From positions 1,364,001 to 1,428,000 of the forward strand of contig JAJHTX010000011.1 of assembly GCA_032164295.1 (NCBI GenBank): a stretch of DNA of 64,000 bases, in the 5' to 3' direction. The position numbers and the translations under genes were made by a program. Source of the DNA: Inonotus obliquus. Its lineage: Eukaryota > Basidiomycota > Agaricomycetes > Hymenochaetales > Hymenochaetaceae. This document shows positions 12,005-24,246 of this stretch, one piece after another. Within the stretch, counting starts at the first letter, position 1; every line of letters begins with the position of its first letter. The notes under the pieces were generated by a model. The model worked only from the letters and a program-made list of their open reading frames with translations. It did not search any database and was not told where the DNA came from.

Positions 12005-13028
12005 CTCCTCAGAAAAGAGGTTACCTGAAATGCTGCACGGGGAAGAAAAGGCGGGTCAACGAACGGTAGCGATCTCGCGCCATCTTTGCCCGTGTGTCAT
12101 CTTCGTGACGGCCCGGATGGGTTCATCTCAGGGAGCGATTTCAGAACTCAATCCAATGCTGAGGGTCTCGAGGAGAATAGGATCTTGCGTGTCCTGGTTT
12201 TCGAGAAGCTCGATACGCGTTTGTATGAAGTGAAAGACGAGAAGGACTTTCAGAAGTGCTTCCGAGAGATTTTTGAAGGTACGTCCACTCTCCGTCATCG
12301 CGAACATTCGCGGGCTGATGTACTCATTTACAGCTCATTACTGGGTATATCACGAGGCGAAAATCCTTCATCGCGATATCAGCATCTTCAATCTCATGGT
12401 CCGCAAGGGTAGCGATGGCACGATGGTCGGAGTCCTGAACGATTGGGACCTTGCCGAAGACCAGAGTGAGGCATCCGAGTTATCAGGACCTCACACAGGG
12501 ACCAGGACGGGAACGCGCCCATTCATGTCCATGGAACTTCATAAAAAGAGGCTACCTGAACATAAGCTACGGTTTGATTGGGAATCACTCTTCTACTTCC
12601 TTATTTGGTCTACTTTCGTTATCCCGCACGATGATCAGCAAGGAAAGGCGGTGGAGGAAGCCGAGGCGAGGGCGGGGAATGAAGGATGGGACCTCGAGAA
12701 CAAGGGTGCCATGCTGAGAGGATGGTGGACTAAAAATGACGACACCTTGCGCGCCGAAAAATTATATACTTTGAGTATTAGGGGAAAGGAAGAATTCCTT
12801 TGCAGTCCATACCGGTTCTCCACCACCATAGAAGCATGGATCGGTCAAATTTGGGACCTTTTCATCGACGGTTACATGGCGATGGACATGGCGAAACGCA
12901 GGATGCAGGCATTTGACAAGGAGACGCTTGGAGACCACGTCACGTACGATAAGATTTATGATATTTTGAAGATCCTGCCAGAGTCGAAGCTGGTACGTTG
13001 TCCCTTGACTCTCGAGTCTTATTCTTAA
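12005..13028 (+). pseudogene. FunK1 kinase copy 7, stop codon lost, chimeric
   Basis: It is 5'-truncated like copy 5. The open part of exon 1 (SLPVCHLRDGPDG...) ends at 12278, the 55-nt intron is 12279-12333, and exon 2 starts at 12334. HRDISIFN and DWD are intact. The TAG that ends the sister copies is TCG here (near 12,984), so translation runs about 14 codons into the former 3' flank and stops at 13026-13028. The first half of exon 2 matches copy 4 (HKKRLPEHKLRFDWES), and the second half matches copy 9 (IEAWIGQIWDLFIDGYMAMD). This is a clear recombinant. Confidence 0.7.
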
Positions 13029-13375
13029 TCTCACCTAGCTTATCCTAGACTTGAAAGCAAGCGAAGGAGATTATTGTTGAACTCGTTGTCAATGAAGGCC
13101 AGGTTGTTCTTCAACCTTGAAGGGAATGATTGCCCAGAGAATTTATCAAATTAGTATTCCAATAAGTTGTGCTATTGAATTATGAAACTGTGATTGAATC
13201 GAATTATATTGATATTGTAACGAGACAGGACAAAGCCATGAAGAATTCAATGGTCTATATGGCGAGTAGATATTCCGGGTACGGACCCGGATGGGAGGAC
13301 AATATCCGAGAGCCGGGCGGATATATTCGCACGTGCTCGGAACCGGATCCGATAGATTACTGATTAGCAGCTATG

Positions 13376-13384
13376 ACTCATAGT
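13376..13384. repeat. Left target-site duplication ACTCATAGT
   Basis: Direct repeat of the 9 bases at 14409-14417, flanking the inverted-repeat element. Confidence 0.8.
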
Positions 13385-14408
13385 GGGGAGTGGCAATCCC
13401 TATCAAAAAAACGACCGTTCTCACGGTCATTGCCGCGTCGTGCCGGAGCTCGCTTAAGCATAAGTGATGACCGGTTTTTGAGAGACACATTCGACTCCAT
13501 GTAACCCTCCCACATCACAAAGATCACTAGTATTAAGTGTGTATATCATGTCCTTGATGTCTTTAGACCAATATCTTCAAAAAAGAAACCGACTTTTACT
13601 AAAATCCGCCGAGATATTGTATAGTTTTAGGTCATATCTAAGGAACTAGATAATTTCTTGAAAATTTTTTCTCAACAAAATGAAGATAGTCATGAAACAA
13701 TGCGATTCGTACATTTACATGGAAATCGTTGAGAAATTCACTGAGTTCTGAGTGTTCGAAGAGTGCATTGAATCTCACCGAATAAAGGAAAACTCTGTCA
13801 CGTGACATTGCATTTGTATGGGTGCACGAACCAGCAAAAGAGCAATAATGCAAGAAAATATTGCAAAATGTCTGTAAGCACAAAATTCATTTGATAAATC
13901 AAGTAAATATACCATGGTACCTGTACAAGCTCCAAAAATGCCATCAATGATACTGCATAGTGCTTATCTTAGTCTTTCTCAGAGATGCATACAGTGACAC
14001 CATCTACATCAAGGAATCAGTTTAGCAAGCTTTAAAATACAGCGGATAGTATGCTTCTGATATATTCATATTAGAAAGTCACTGTGTATACAAATGAATA
14101 ACCAGCAACATCACCAAAGACCTTGTTCAAGACCATGAGTACTGTTGACCGGTAATAATCTACAATAAAACATGCTATGTATGCTCATTTTGGTCTTAAT
14201 TTGTCTAGTATCATATCAAGTGAATGTCTTTATTTAATTCTCTGGTATATTTCTCATAAAATGCTAATTATCTGGTCTCATGAAGGATTGGTACATTGTA
14301 TCGAAAGGCGGTAAATATGGATCGCTGTTTCTTACCATATATGGTAGATGTTACAACTCCGCTTGAAAAAAAGGGGGCTCGCGCGGCACTTGGAGATTGC
14401 CACTCCCC
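13385..14408. mobile_element. 1,024-bp non-autonomous TIR element
   Basis: The ends are perfect 14-bp inverted repeats: GGGGAGTGGCAATC at 13385-13398 and its complement at 14395-14408. The element is flanked by a 9-bp direct repeat ACTCATAGT at 13376-13384 and 14409-14417. The interior is AT-rich and has no transposase; the longest frame is 81 codons (minus, 13,638-13,883) without a motif. A 9-bp target duplication suits a Mutator-like (MULE) element; an 8-bp hAT-type duplication is the alternative if one base is shared by chance. The uninterrupted arrangement is visible in the paralogous leaders near 8,550 and 11,825. Confidence 0.85.
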
Positions 14409-14417
14409 ACTCATAGT
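14409..14417. repeat. Right target-site duplication ACTCATAGT
   Basis: Identical to 13376-13384. The leader module of kinase copy 8 resumes directly after it. Confidence 0.8.
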
Positions 14418-14599
14418 AACTATGACCCAGTCCCCGCGTATCGTATAAGACTGCTCACTTCTGACACACACGCTGACCATTCGTGCGCCTCAAAGTGTGC
14501 ACCAAAGAGTGGATGTCGACGATTTTGGATGATCAGATGCATAGACATTGGTCGAACATGGAGGACGACTCCACTCACAGTGTACATCAAATATACTCC

Positions 14600-15580
14600 T
14601 CAGAAAAGAGGTTACCTGAAATGCTGCTCGGGGAAGAAAAGGCGGGTCAACGAACGGTAGCGATCTCGCGTCATCTTTTCCCGTGTGTCATCTTCATGAC
14701 GGCCCGGATGCGTTCATCTCAGGGAGCGATTTCAGAACTCAATCCAATGCTGAGGGTCTCGGGGAGAATAGAATTTGGCGCGTCCTAATTTTCGAGAAGC
14801 TCGAGACGCATCTGTATACAGTGAAAGACGAGAAGGTCTTTCAGAAGTGCTTCCGAGAGATTTCTGAAGGTGCGTCCACTCTCCGTCATCGCAAACATTC
14901 GCGGGCTGATGTAACCATTTACAGCTCATTACTGGGTATACGAGAAGGCGAAAATCCTTCATCGCGATATCAGCATCTTCAATCTCATGGTCCGCAAGGG
15001 TAGCGATGGCACGATGATTGGGGTCCTGAACGATTGGGACCTTGCCGAAGATCAGAATAAGGCGTCCGAGTCATCAGAATCTCACACGGGGACCAGAACG
15101 GGAACTCGCCCATTCATGTGTTTGGAACTCAATGTCGTTGAACTTCCGCCCGCACACATATTACGCTTCGATCTGGAATCATTCCTATACTTCCTTATTT
15201 GGTCTGTATTCGTTATTCCGCACAAGGATCAGCAAGTAGAGGCAGAGAAGGAAGCCAAAGAAAGAGCGAAGGCTGGCAAGTGGGCACTTCGGAACAATCG
15301 TACCATGCTGCGAAAGTGGTGGACTAAAACCGACCACGAGCTTTATGTCGATAAAGGCTATACTTTAGGTTTTCAGGGAAAGGAGGACTTTCTTCGCAGT
15401 CCATACCGTTTCCCCACCACTGTTGAAAAGTGGATCAGTCCGATTTGGGAACTTTTCATTGACGGTTACTCGGCGAAGACAATGGCGAAACGCAGGATGC
15501 AGGCATTCGACGAGGAGACACTTGGAAACCACGTCACGTACCAGAAGATTTATGATATTTTGCAGAACATGCCAGAGTAG
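14600..15580 (+). pseudogene. FunK1 kinase copy 8, 5'-truncated
   Basis: The same truncated layout as copies 5 and 7 is seen. The open end of exon 1 (PVCHLHDGPDAF ... CFREISE) stops at 14869, the 55-nt intron is 14870-14924 (donor GTGCGT), and exon 2 runs from 14925 to TAG 15578-15580. HRDISIFN and DWD are intact. The tail (GYSAKTMAKRRMQAFDEETLG) is that of copy 1, whereas exon 1 resembles copy 4 (ETHLYTVKDEK). Its leader is split by the inverted-repeat element. Confidence 0.7.
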
Positions 15581-16199
15581 AAGCTGGTGCGTAATCCCTT
15601 TTCTTAATCTTACCTTGCTTATTCTGGACTTGAAAGGTGTAAACGAAAGGAACTATTGTTGATCTCGTTGTCTTAAAAGGAATGATGTCCCAGAAATTTT
15701 ATCAAATTGGTATAAGTTGTACTACTGAATTACGAAACTGTGATCGATGAAATATGTTGTAACGCGGCAGAACACAGATCTAGAGATGAAGATTCAATAC
15801 TGTCCGCTGGCCGCTGGGGTTCCGAACCGGATCGGATTTCCCGGATAAGGTCCGGCAGGCGGATAAGTATACTCAGATCTGGCACAGTGGAGTAGCCAAC
15901 CCATTCCCCCTCGCGTATCGTATAAGTAAGATATGCTTCGGAGCCCTACTGCTCACTCTTGATACTCACGCTGACCATTCATGCGCCTCACAATGTGCCC
16001 CATAGAGTGGATGTCGACGATTTCGGATGATCGGACGTGTAGACAATGGCCGAACATGGAGGACGAGGCCACTCACAATGCACATCAGTTATACTCCTCA
16101 GAAAAGGGATTGTGTGGCACAAAAGTGCAGCCTGGTGCTTCTCCTAGTATATTGTCCGGAGAGGTGAGACAACGAACGTTGGCTGTCTCATGTTATTTC

Positions 16200-17089
16200 T
16201 GCCCGTGTGTCATCTTCATGACGACCTGGATGCGTTCATCTCAGAGGGTGACTTCAGAACTCAATCCAACATTGCTGATGGTCACGAGGAGAACAGGATC
16301 TGGCGTGTCCTGGTTTCCGAAAAGCTCGATACACGTTTGTAAAGGACGAGAAGGACTTTCAGAAGTGCTTCCGAGAGATTTTTGAAGGTACGTCCACCTT
16401 CTGGCATTGTAAACATTCGCAGGCTGATGTTCTCATATGCAGCTCACTACTGGGTATACGAGAAGGCGAAAATCCTTCATCGTGATATCAGCATCTTCAT
16501 CCGCAAGGGTAGCGATGGCACGATGATTGGGGTCCTGAACGATTGGGACCTTGCCGAAGATCAGAATAAGGCGTCCGAGTCATCAGAATCTCACACGGGG
16601 ACCAGAACGGGAACTCGCCCATTCATGTGTTTGGAACTCAATGTCGTTGAACTTCCACCCGCACACATATTACGCTTCGATTTGCAATCATTCCTATACT
16701 TCCTTATTTGGTCTGTATTCGTTATCCCGCACGAGGATCAGCAAGCAGAGGCAGAGAAGGAAGGCAAGGAAAGGGCGAAGGCTGGCAAGTGGGAAGTTCG
16801 GAACACGGTTGCCATACTGAAAGATTGGTGGACTATGAATGACCTCAGACTTCGCGTCGATAAGAGCTATACTTTGAGTATTAGGGGAAAGGAAGAATTC
16901 CTTCACAGTCCATACCGCTTCTCCACCACCATAGAAGCATGGATCGGTCAAATTTGGGACCTTTTCATCGACGGTTACATGGCGATGGACATGGCAAAAC
17001 GCAGGATGCAGGCATTTGACAAGGAGACGCTTGGAGACCACGTCACGTACAAGAATATTTATGATATTCTGCAGAACATGCCAAAGTAG
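16200..17089 (+). pseudogene. FunK1 kinase copy 9, deletion, frameshift and lost Asn
   Basis: Exon 1 homology (PVCHLHDDLDAFISEGDFRT) carries a 7-bp deletion near 16,340 that creates TAA and shifts the frame. The intron is 16388-16442 (55 nt) and exon 2 is 16443-17089. A 9-bp in-frame deletion in exon 2 changes IFNLMVRKG to IFIRKG, so the catalytic-loop Asn of HRDxxxxN is gone. DWD is present. This is the most damaged copy in the array. Confidence 0.8.
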
Positions 17090-17869
17090 AAGCTGGTACG
17101 TTATCCCTTGACTCTCGAGTCTTATAATTGATCTCACCTTTTTTCTCCTAGACTTGAAGGGTGTAAATGAAAGCAACTGCCGTCGATCTCGTCAATGAAG
17201 GCCAGATTCTTCTTCTTGAACCTTGAAGGGAATGCTAATTTATCAAATCAGTATTCCAATAAGTTGTACTACTGAAGTATGAAACCATGATCCAATTGAA
17301 GTATATTGAACGCGGCTGGGACGAAAGCATTGAAAGGAATCCATAACGACTGAAGCTCTCAAATTCATTCGATAATCAATAATCCTGTCCGTCCACAATC
17401 TGACCGCTTCGACGCCGAATCTAAAGGACAAGTCCACTCACAACGCACAACAAAGATACTCTTCAGAAAAGGTATTATATAGCACACAGGCGCAGCCTAG
17501 CACTGCTTCTAAAATGTTGTACGGCTACGTGAGAGATACAGTGGAACGTCCCTCCGCTGTCGTCGTTCGGCGATAAATAGAAGTAAAAGAAACGAAGAGA
17601 AACACAGAAAAGAGAAAAAAACACTATGACACAGACAGACGAATATAGGAGAGAGGAGAGAGAAGAGAGAGCAATACACATGATCAAAGACCAAACGGAT
17701 AACGAGTTGCGACGATATTTTTCAGAGTCTCTGGTGCGGAACGCATGTGCTGAAACATTATCGTTGCTAGCGTGACGATGCAAGATACGAGACGAGAACA
17801 TTTGCCAATGAAATGGATGGGGAAAAAGAGAAAACAATTTCGTGGGTGTTAATGCGTGAACCTACTCAG
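17090..17869. other. Spacer between kinase array and polo kinase
   Basis: The left third repeats the kinase 3' flank. The rest is purine-rich on the plus strand (17,580-17,690, many GAGA/AAGA runs), probably 3' untranslated and spacer sequence of the polo-like kinase gene. No gene was seen. Confidence 0.4.
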
Positions 17870-20707
17870 CTACTCCTCCCCGCTAGACCCAAGAGATGGA
17901 GGCTCGACAACGACCTTGCTAGCAGTTTGTATTGAATGTAAGACTTCTTTGCAGTACTTGAGCTTTTCCACGAGTCTGGCGACAAATCTCGCTTCTTCCG
18001 GATCGTCGGATGGATGCAAGGCATGTTCAATGATTTCGCTGAGAGAAAATCTCGAGAGCTCGTACTCCTTGTTGATGTGCGTCACCAATAAACCCTGACT
18101 CGACAGGATCATTTTGGTGTGGTCGTAAAAGTTGAACTGCAAACAAAATCCACGGTCTCAGCACGATGATACTTACAAGAGATCGCAGGAGACGATGATT
18201 ACCTGTAAGGACCCATTGCTAAGCTTAAAGATGATAACATGCTTCATCCGCAGATACTTCTGCACAAAGTCCATGCCTTTCGTCCGTCCCAGGTCTTCAA
18301 ATGTGAACGAGTAATCGCCGTACAACCGCTCCATGATATATCGCTCGAAGTGCTTGAGTAAATACACTTTGTTCTTCAGGCTTACGTCGTGCTGCGCTAC
18401 AGTGTAGTTCTTGCGAGTGTAGGCAGCTCCATTATGCTTCGAGGTTATGTAATCAACATGACTGGCAGTTCATTCGTTAGTCGGTTATGCTGTGTTACGG
18501 GAAGCATGTCAGACAAAACGTACTCCTTGTCCGGAGAAAGCAGGATGGATGTGCTATCATTAAAGTATACTCCAACCGATCCGTCCGTTAGGGCATATCC
18601 CATTCCATATTTGTTGCAATAGTCCACCCAAGAGACGATGAAGACCTTCGCGTCTGGCAGTTTTTCGTCTTGTCCTAGAATGATAGAGGTCAGGCATGCC
18701 GTTGCTATCAGTTTAAGTATACTTACTAGGGTCTCTGAAGAGCTTTCCTCTATCCATTGCATCAAACGCAGTACGTAAAGTTTGTTCAACAGTGTCGAAG
18801 CCGTGCAACTTCATCGGCGCTTGCGAAGAACTTCGCAGGTCCCTGACAGGCTCACGCGATACCTTAAGTGGGCCCGTCTGCCTGAAGGTCGGCGGTATAT
18901 TCTCCAAGTCCTCCGCCTCGGCGGCATGCCGCATCGCATTTGCGTGGGGCTCGGAAGTCATTTGAGCAACAATACGGGCTTTCTGTGCTTCAAGCTCCTT
19001 TCGGCGCATGAATGCTTCTTCCTGTGTTTCGGGTTCATTCTCCTCTTCGATGTCCTGGAGATCCGCAGCATACGCTTGACTCGGTCCGTGTCCCGTTGCA
19101 CTTGCAGCGAGCGACGAAGCGCGACTTTCGGCCAGAGCACGATGAGGCGAACGAGCCTTCTGAGCGGCCTGCAATTTGCGAATAAGAGGCTGTTCGCGCT
19201 CAAACCCATTTCCATTACTTGCACCCATGAGAAGTGGTTGACGCGCAGCCCCAAGCAGAGCAGAAATAGGACTACTTGGTTGTACGGCCCGTTGGAACTC
19301 GCGTTCTTGCTGAGCAAGAGCCGCGCTTGAGTTGATGGCGCTTGCATTCACCGTACCAACGGCTGCTTTACTATTGTTCAAGGCCACTGAGGCCGCCGGG
19401 ACAGCAATAGACCGATGCTGCTCGTCGAGCAGGGCTCGCCTACGAAGTCGGTCAAGATTGATTCTCGAAGTTGAACGGCTGATGTGTCGGAAGTCCGGAG
19501 CACGGTCGTGAGCTGACGCAGGGATATGCCCTGGGACGATCCCATTGACAAAGAACTCGTGGTCTACGATATCATGCAGAGTTGGGCGCTCCTTGGGATC
19601 ATGAGTCAAGATTTCCTGAATGAGCTTTTGCACTTCATCTGACACCGGACGTTCAGGAGGGAAGTCATATTCATTGTCGCGGATACGTCTGTTGACCGTC
19701 AGTAAAAATCCACGAAGGAATGGTTAGTATCGGCTTACTTGTAGATTGTCTTTACGTCCTTTGTTTGGAAAGGTGGTTTACCGACTACAAGGGTATAAAG
19801 TATAACTCCGATGGACCAAGTGTCGACCTCATAACTGTGTCCGTTCGCCGTATCAAAGAGCACTTCCGGAGCAATGTAGTTCGGAGTGCCGCAGATAGTC
19901 TTCTTTCGCTCTCCAGGATTCTCGATCAACGCTGCAAGCCCAAAGTCTCCAACCTTCACATTCATGTCATGGTCAAGGAACAAGTTTCCCAGCTTGAGGT
20001 CGCGATGAATGACTTGGTTGACATGCATGTAGTGGCAAGCACCAATGAGCTGAACCATGAAGTAGCGGGATTCGGGTTCCGTAAACCGACGCCGTCTCCG
20101 GAGCATGTCCATAAGAGATCCTGCCTCACAAAGCTCGAGAGTCATATAGACGTTTTCGCCGTCTTCGAAACATTCAGCGAATCGGACTACGTTCGGATGC
20201 TGAAGTGACCGATGGATTTTGATCTCTGCGTATAGCTGGACCGGGGGACACACATTAGCAGATATATTCCCAAGAGAACGATGTACTGACCTTTGTCTTA
20301 GCCTTCCTCGTCTGGAGAGATTTCTTGGTGACTACCTTTATTGCATATCGGCCACCAGTCCGATCTTGAACTTCATAAACCCTGGCGAAGCCACCCTAAT
20401 GTCATGTCAGAGGTAGGGTATCTTGTTAGTAATGAAAGGTACGCACTTCTCCTAAGAAACCAACTCGACGATATGACATAGCATGAGCCCTATCGCGGAT
20501 AACTTGGGGAGGGGAGGGAGGAGCGGCCTTGGCATTCTGACGAGGTAGAGGCGGTGATGGGGGAGGTTTTGGAGCTTTCTCAGGAGATGCTGGGGCAGGC
20601 GGTTGGACGGCAGGTAGCTGGTTGCCCGTGTCTGCAAAGGGCAAGCGACGTGTGGCCAAAGCCGACCTGACGTCGCGAGCACGTTGATATTGAACTTGAG
20701 CGGCCAT
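17870..20707 (-). CDS. Polo-like kinase
   Basis: This is the mitotic Ser/Thr kinase of the Plk1/Cdc5/plo1 family, which acts at spindle poles and in cytokinesis. Seven exons (20447-20707, 20291-20395, 19739-20235, 18727-19688, 18524-18674, 18203-18461, 17870-18136) give 833 aa with every junction in phase; introns are 50-66 nt. The Pro-rich N-terminus is followed by the kinase domain at about 80-335: glycine loop GEGGFARVY, HRD at 199-201, DFG at 219-221, and activation-loop Thr235 in [15 protein letters not shown] long linker follows, then polo box 1 ([11 protein letters not shown], Trp624) and polo box 2 (DHTK, His751 and Lys753). Those three residues form the phosphopeptide pincer known in Plk1, and all are present, so the gene looks functional. 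It is probably single copy. Confidence 0.95.
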
Positions 20708-23700
20708 ATCAGGATAGATTCGGTATTCAAGAGCAAGATATTTTAGGGAGAGTACGGCGCAGACAGGCCTAACACCGTCGCCGTTATTCAGGAGCGGGGT
20801 TGGTAGGCGCTGAAGGGGAAGAGGCAAGAAGGGGGAGGCGGGCAATCGTTTAGCGTAGATCAACTTGCCTCGCGTTCACCACGTGATCGTTCTGAGTTTA
20901 CGTAATGGAGTTAAATCTGGTATTACATAATGCGACAGATGCACTTCCCTTCCGTTCATCAACTCTTCCACGCAGCAGGTCCAAGGCCGCGAGGCTCGCA
21001 CCGTACAAGGCGACGTCGTAGTCCTCTGCGACTCTTGCCATCATTCGCGAGCGGGCTAAGGTCTGAGTATTCAAATTTCTGGTCAGCCAATGACTCCAGT
21101 CGAGTCTGAGTATCAACGCTCAGCCCACGTACCAGAAAGACGCTTATTCTGCAGACGCAAGCGAGATAAGCCTAACACATGCCGAAGACATACCGTTATG
21201 CGGGCGAGGCAGCACTTTGCGCTCTAGCAGCGGTAGCTTGAAATGCGTGGTAGAAATCGGGTTGCTTTTTTTGTTCGGAGTGTCACGCCTCCATGCGCAG
21301 TCATCCATGGGCTCTTTCCCTCTAGGGAAGGCCTCCAGGAGTTCAGCACCACCTCACAGGGTGACTCCTGGTTTATCGCGTTCCAGCTTTTGCTGCCCCC
21401 GTCCCATGCGACGTTCTGTTAAAGACAGTGACTGTGGGGCGCTCGCAAGAGTCGTCTGTCGGTCTGGCTGAACGTCACCTATTATCTTGGTGTTCTGCAC
21501 CAGAGAACGGTGTCGTTTCATTCTGCGGAATTTCTGCGGGATGATTAACTGTGACCCGGATAGGAGCACAGTTCCCATGACAGGCTCGGCTTGTTATGGA
21601 TAAGATGTACCATTAATATTGACATTGATGGTATCTGGGAGCGGGGACTATCAGTCGTCGTTCACCAATCTCCGTGTTCCTTCTGTTCCTTCGAGAAGGC
21701 GCGCGGAATGTCTCAACTGCTACAGACGGTTGTAGACATGACCACTCCAGTGACCCATGTTGGTCGCGGAGTATTGCGAGCAAAGATTCATGGCTTTGCT
21801 CGCAGATCTGGCCAGACCGATGTCTTTTTCAGGATAGGATGTACTAGCGACTTTGGATTGGCATTCGTGATGCCGACAGCTACCCTTCAGCTCAATTCGC
21901 GGCGCACTGGATGATGCCACTTTACAGTGGACACCCAGTGTAACTCAATTCAGACTATTCTGGACCTGCTGCACTTTTAATTTTTTCCTACTTTTGACTT
22001 TTGGGCAATCGAGATTTTCCGTTTTTGGCAATTTAACTATCTTCTTGGCGTGTTCAATGTCGACTGATGAGCGATTTGTTATCTTATCCAGGTCCACAGC
22101 GGGAAGTCATGCATTGAACTGCTCCACCGACGAGAGAATTTTGTTCCAGCAGGCTGCTTTGTTGCAAGCAGTACTGGTCGACGTTGGAGCATTCAAAGAT
22201 ATGTGCCAAGTACTTGTCGAATATGAAATAGTAAGTTGCGTTTGATGGAGCTCTACTACTTCGCTTTCATTAATGTCAATACTGCTTCTCAGATAACAAG
22301 AGCGTCCATCAGCGATATAGAGGGTCATTCTCACTCGTATTCGACGACTAGCTTTTGTTTGGAAGAACTCTTATTGTACCTGCCTTCCCGTTGTACATCC
22401 AAATGAACACGAGGACTAGTAAGCGCCTCATTCCGATTGAACATCCATGCGAGATGGAAGCGATTTTCAAGTCCTTGTCTCCCCGCTCAGTGCAACTATT
22501 GAGCCTTAATGAAATCCCGATATTCCTTCCTGCGCCGCGCCGAAACATTATTATCGAATTTTATTGCCGCGGACACTAACGGAATGACCGTGCTAGTCTC
22601 GTCAACGACAATAAACTGACTTTCCAATTCCTCCCACTTCCCACTTCTTCTTCTTGTCTTCTTATGTTTTATTCCCATGTCTTCGGAGTCTGGATTGTGT
22701 AACCACGTAAACTCCAACCCAGGTCCGTGGTTGAAGGTTGAAGGTCTCACGAGGGACTTTCGGCGTTTCGGATTTCTACCAATACTCCCAAGTTTTTTTC
22801 TACTGGCGAGTACGTATGTAACTTCGCGATTTTAAGACTTTGTGCCTTCGTGGCGCAAGGGGTAACCTCCTAACGTCGTCGGTGGTGTTCCGAATTAGGT
22901 TTACCAACGAATAAAACTCCCATCCCTTCTTGCACTTGTTCTCTTTGTTTGCACAGCGTAAGACAAGACAATACAGTAAGTAGATCGGTCGATGGATGGT
23001 TCTGTGACGCTATCTACACTATAGACACTAGAATTATGAAGACGGGCGTGGCAATTCTGGTCTCTGGTTTGGTCTGGTAATTCACTTCACTTCTTGTCTT
23101 GGTGTATTGTTCCTAGCGTACTATATATTCTCTGTGTTCGTTTACGTCTACGAAGTTTTCATATATACTGCCATGTCCAGGTTCGTGGCGCTGTAGGTCA
23201 TTGTTACCTGATGACTGATGATGTGCTTCGCGAAGGGAAGGACTATTTGAGATGAGGTGACGTGTCCACTCTCACACGACTCCTTATTTACAAGACTTAT
23301 AAAATGCTATTTTGGGGTGAATTACGCGTACAAGATACAGAAATATACAATGTACATTGCTAATAGTACTAGTATACGTACTTCAAGTGCAACGTCAAAA
23401 CATCGACATCCACAAGTGAAAATGCAGAAGATGTCGGTAGGTTTCGTGTGCGCATGAATGCATGCATGCGGGATTGCTGTAGGTGTGATCGTGGAGATTA
23501 TAAGTCCGTCGCGAGAAAATAAACCAATACCCCAAGGAAGTGGAAAGGTCACGTCCCGAAGCCATAAGGGGACAAAGGAAGGAAGGTTTGAAGGAGGTAG
23601 CTAGAGAGCTGATTCTGTCGGAAAAGGGATAAAGAGGAGAAAAGGAAAGGAAAGAATCGGAAGAGACATTGTATAAAATGAGACAAAGGGACAAGAACGT

Positions 23701-24246
23701 TAATGGAATCGCAAGAGAAAAAGGGGGAGAAAATCATTGCAGTTATAATAATATCATCATGCAGTGTATGAACTATGATATATGAAACAATGGAGAAAAG
23801 AAAGAGAGGTAGAGCCTGTAAAGACAGGAAATGGGAAAAATAGGAATACAAGAAACAAGAGCAACAAGCGAGAAGACGGGAGGAAAGCTTTTCGAGAAAT
23901 GACGAGAAGCGTCGGGACGGGACATGAAACGCGAATCATGAGAAGTCGTTCGAGCGAGTGAAGAGTGGGACAGGATGAGGACAATGCTCGCCTAGCGTGG
24001 CCAGACGCATAGACGAAGAACATTCCCTCCTATTCCTTCCATCTTCTGTCCTCAGTCGCACTATAGAGGCAACTCGAAATCGAATCGAATCAAATTGCGC
24101 CTTTCTCTAGATGGATGGCTTGTCCCGATTTTCGAAGAGCATCTGCCGTTTCCGGGGTGTACGGTAATATATGCGGTGCTGGAATGAACCTAGTTCCCTT
24201 CAAAGGACCCGCAAGGACGAATACTAATGGGTTCGGGTCACTTCGT
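20708..24246. other. Long spacer, no gene recognised
   Basis: This is 3.5 kb of mostly unremarkable sequence. Short open frames on both strands have no motifs. A tRNA-like A-box stands near 22,853 without a matching acceptor stem. Purine-rich plus-strand sequence fills about 23,530-23,900. Parts next to 20,707 are the polo-kinase promoter. Confidence 0.4.

Noticed and set aside
17475..17837. 120-codon minus-strand frame rich in Phe, Leu, Ser and Cys
   Set aside because: It is the product of the GAGA/AAGA-rich plus strand; low complexity, no motif.
22848..22910. tRNA-like stretch (GTGGCGCAAGGGGTAAC then GTGTTCCGAATTA)
   Set aside because: The A-box resembles a tRNA, but no matching acceptor or anticodon stems can be drawn and the B-box is off consensus. 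At most it is a tRNA or SINE remnant.
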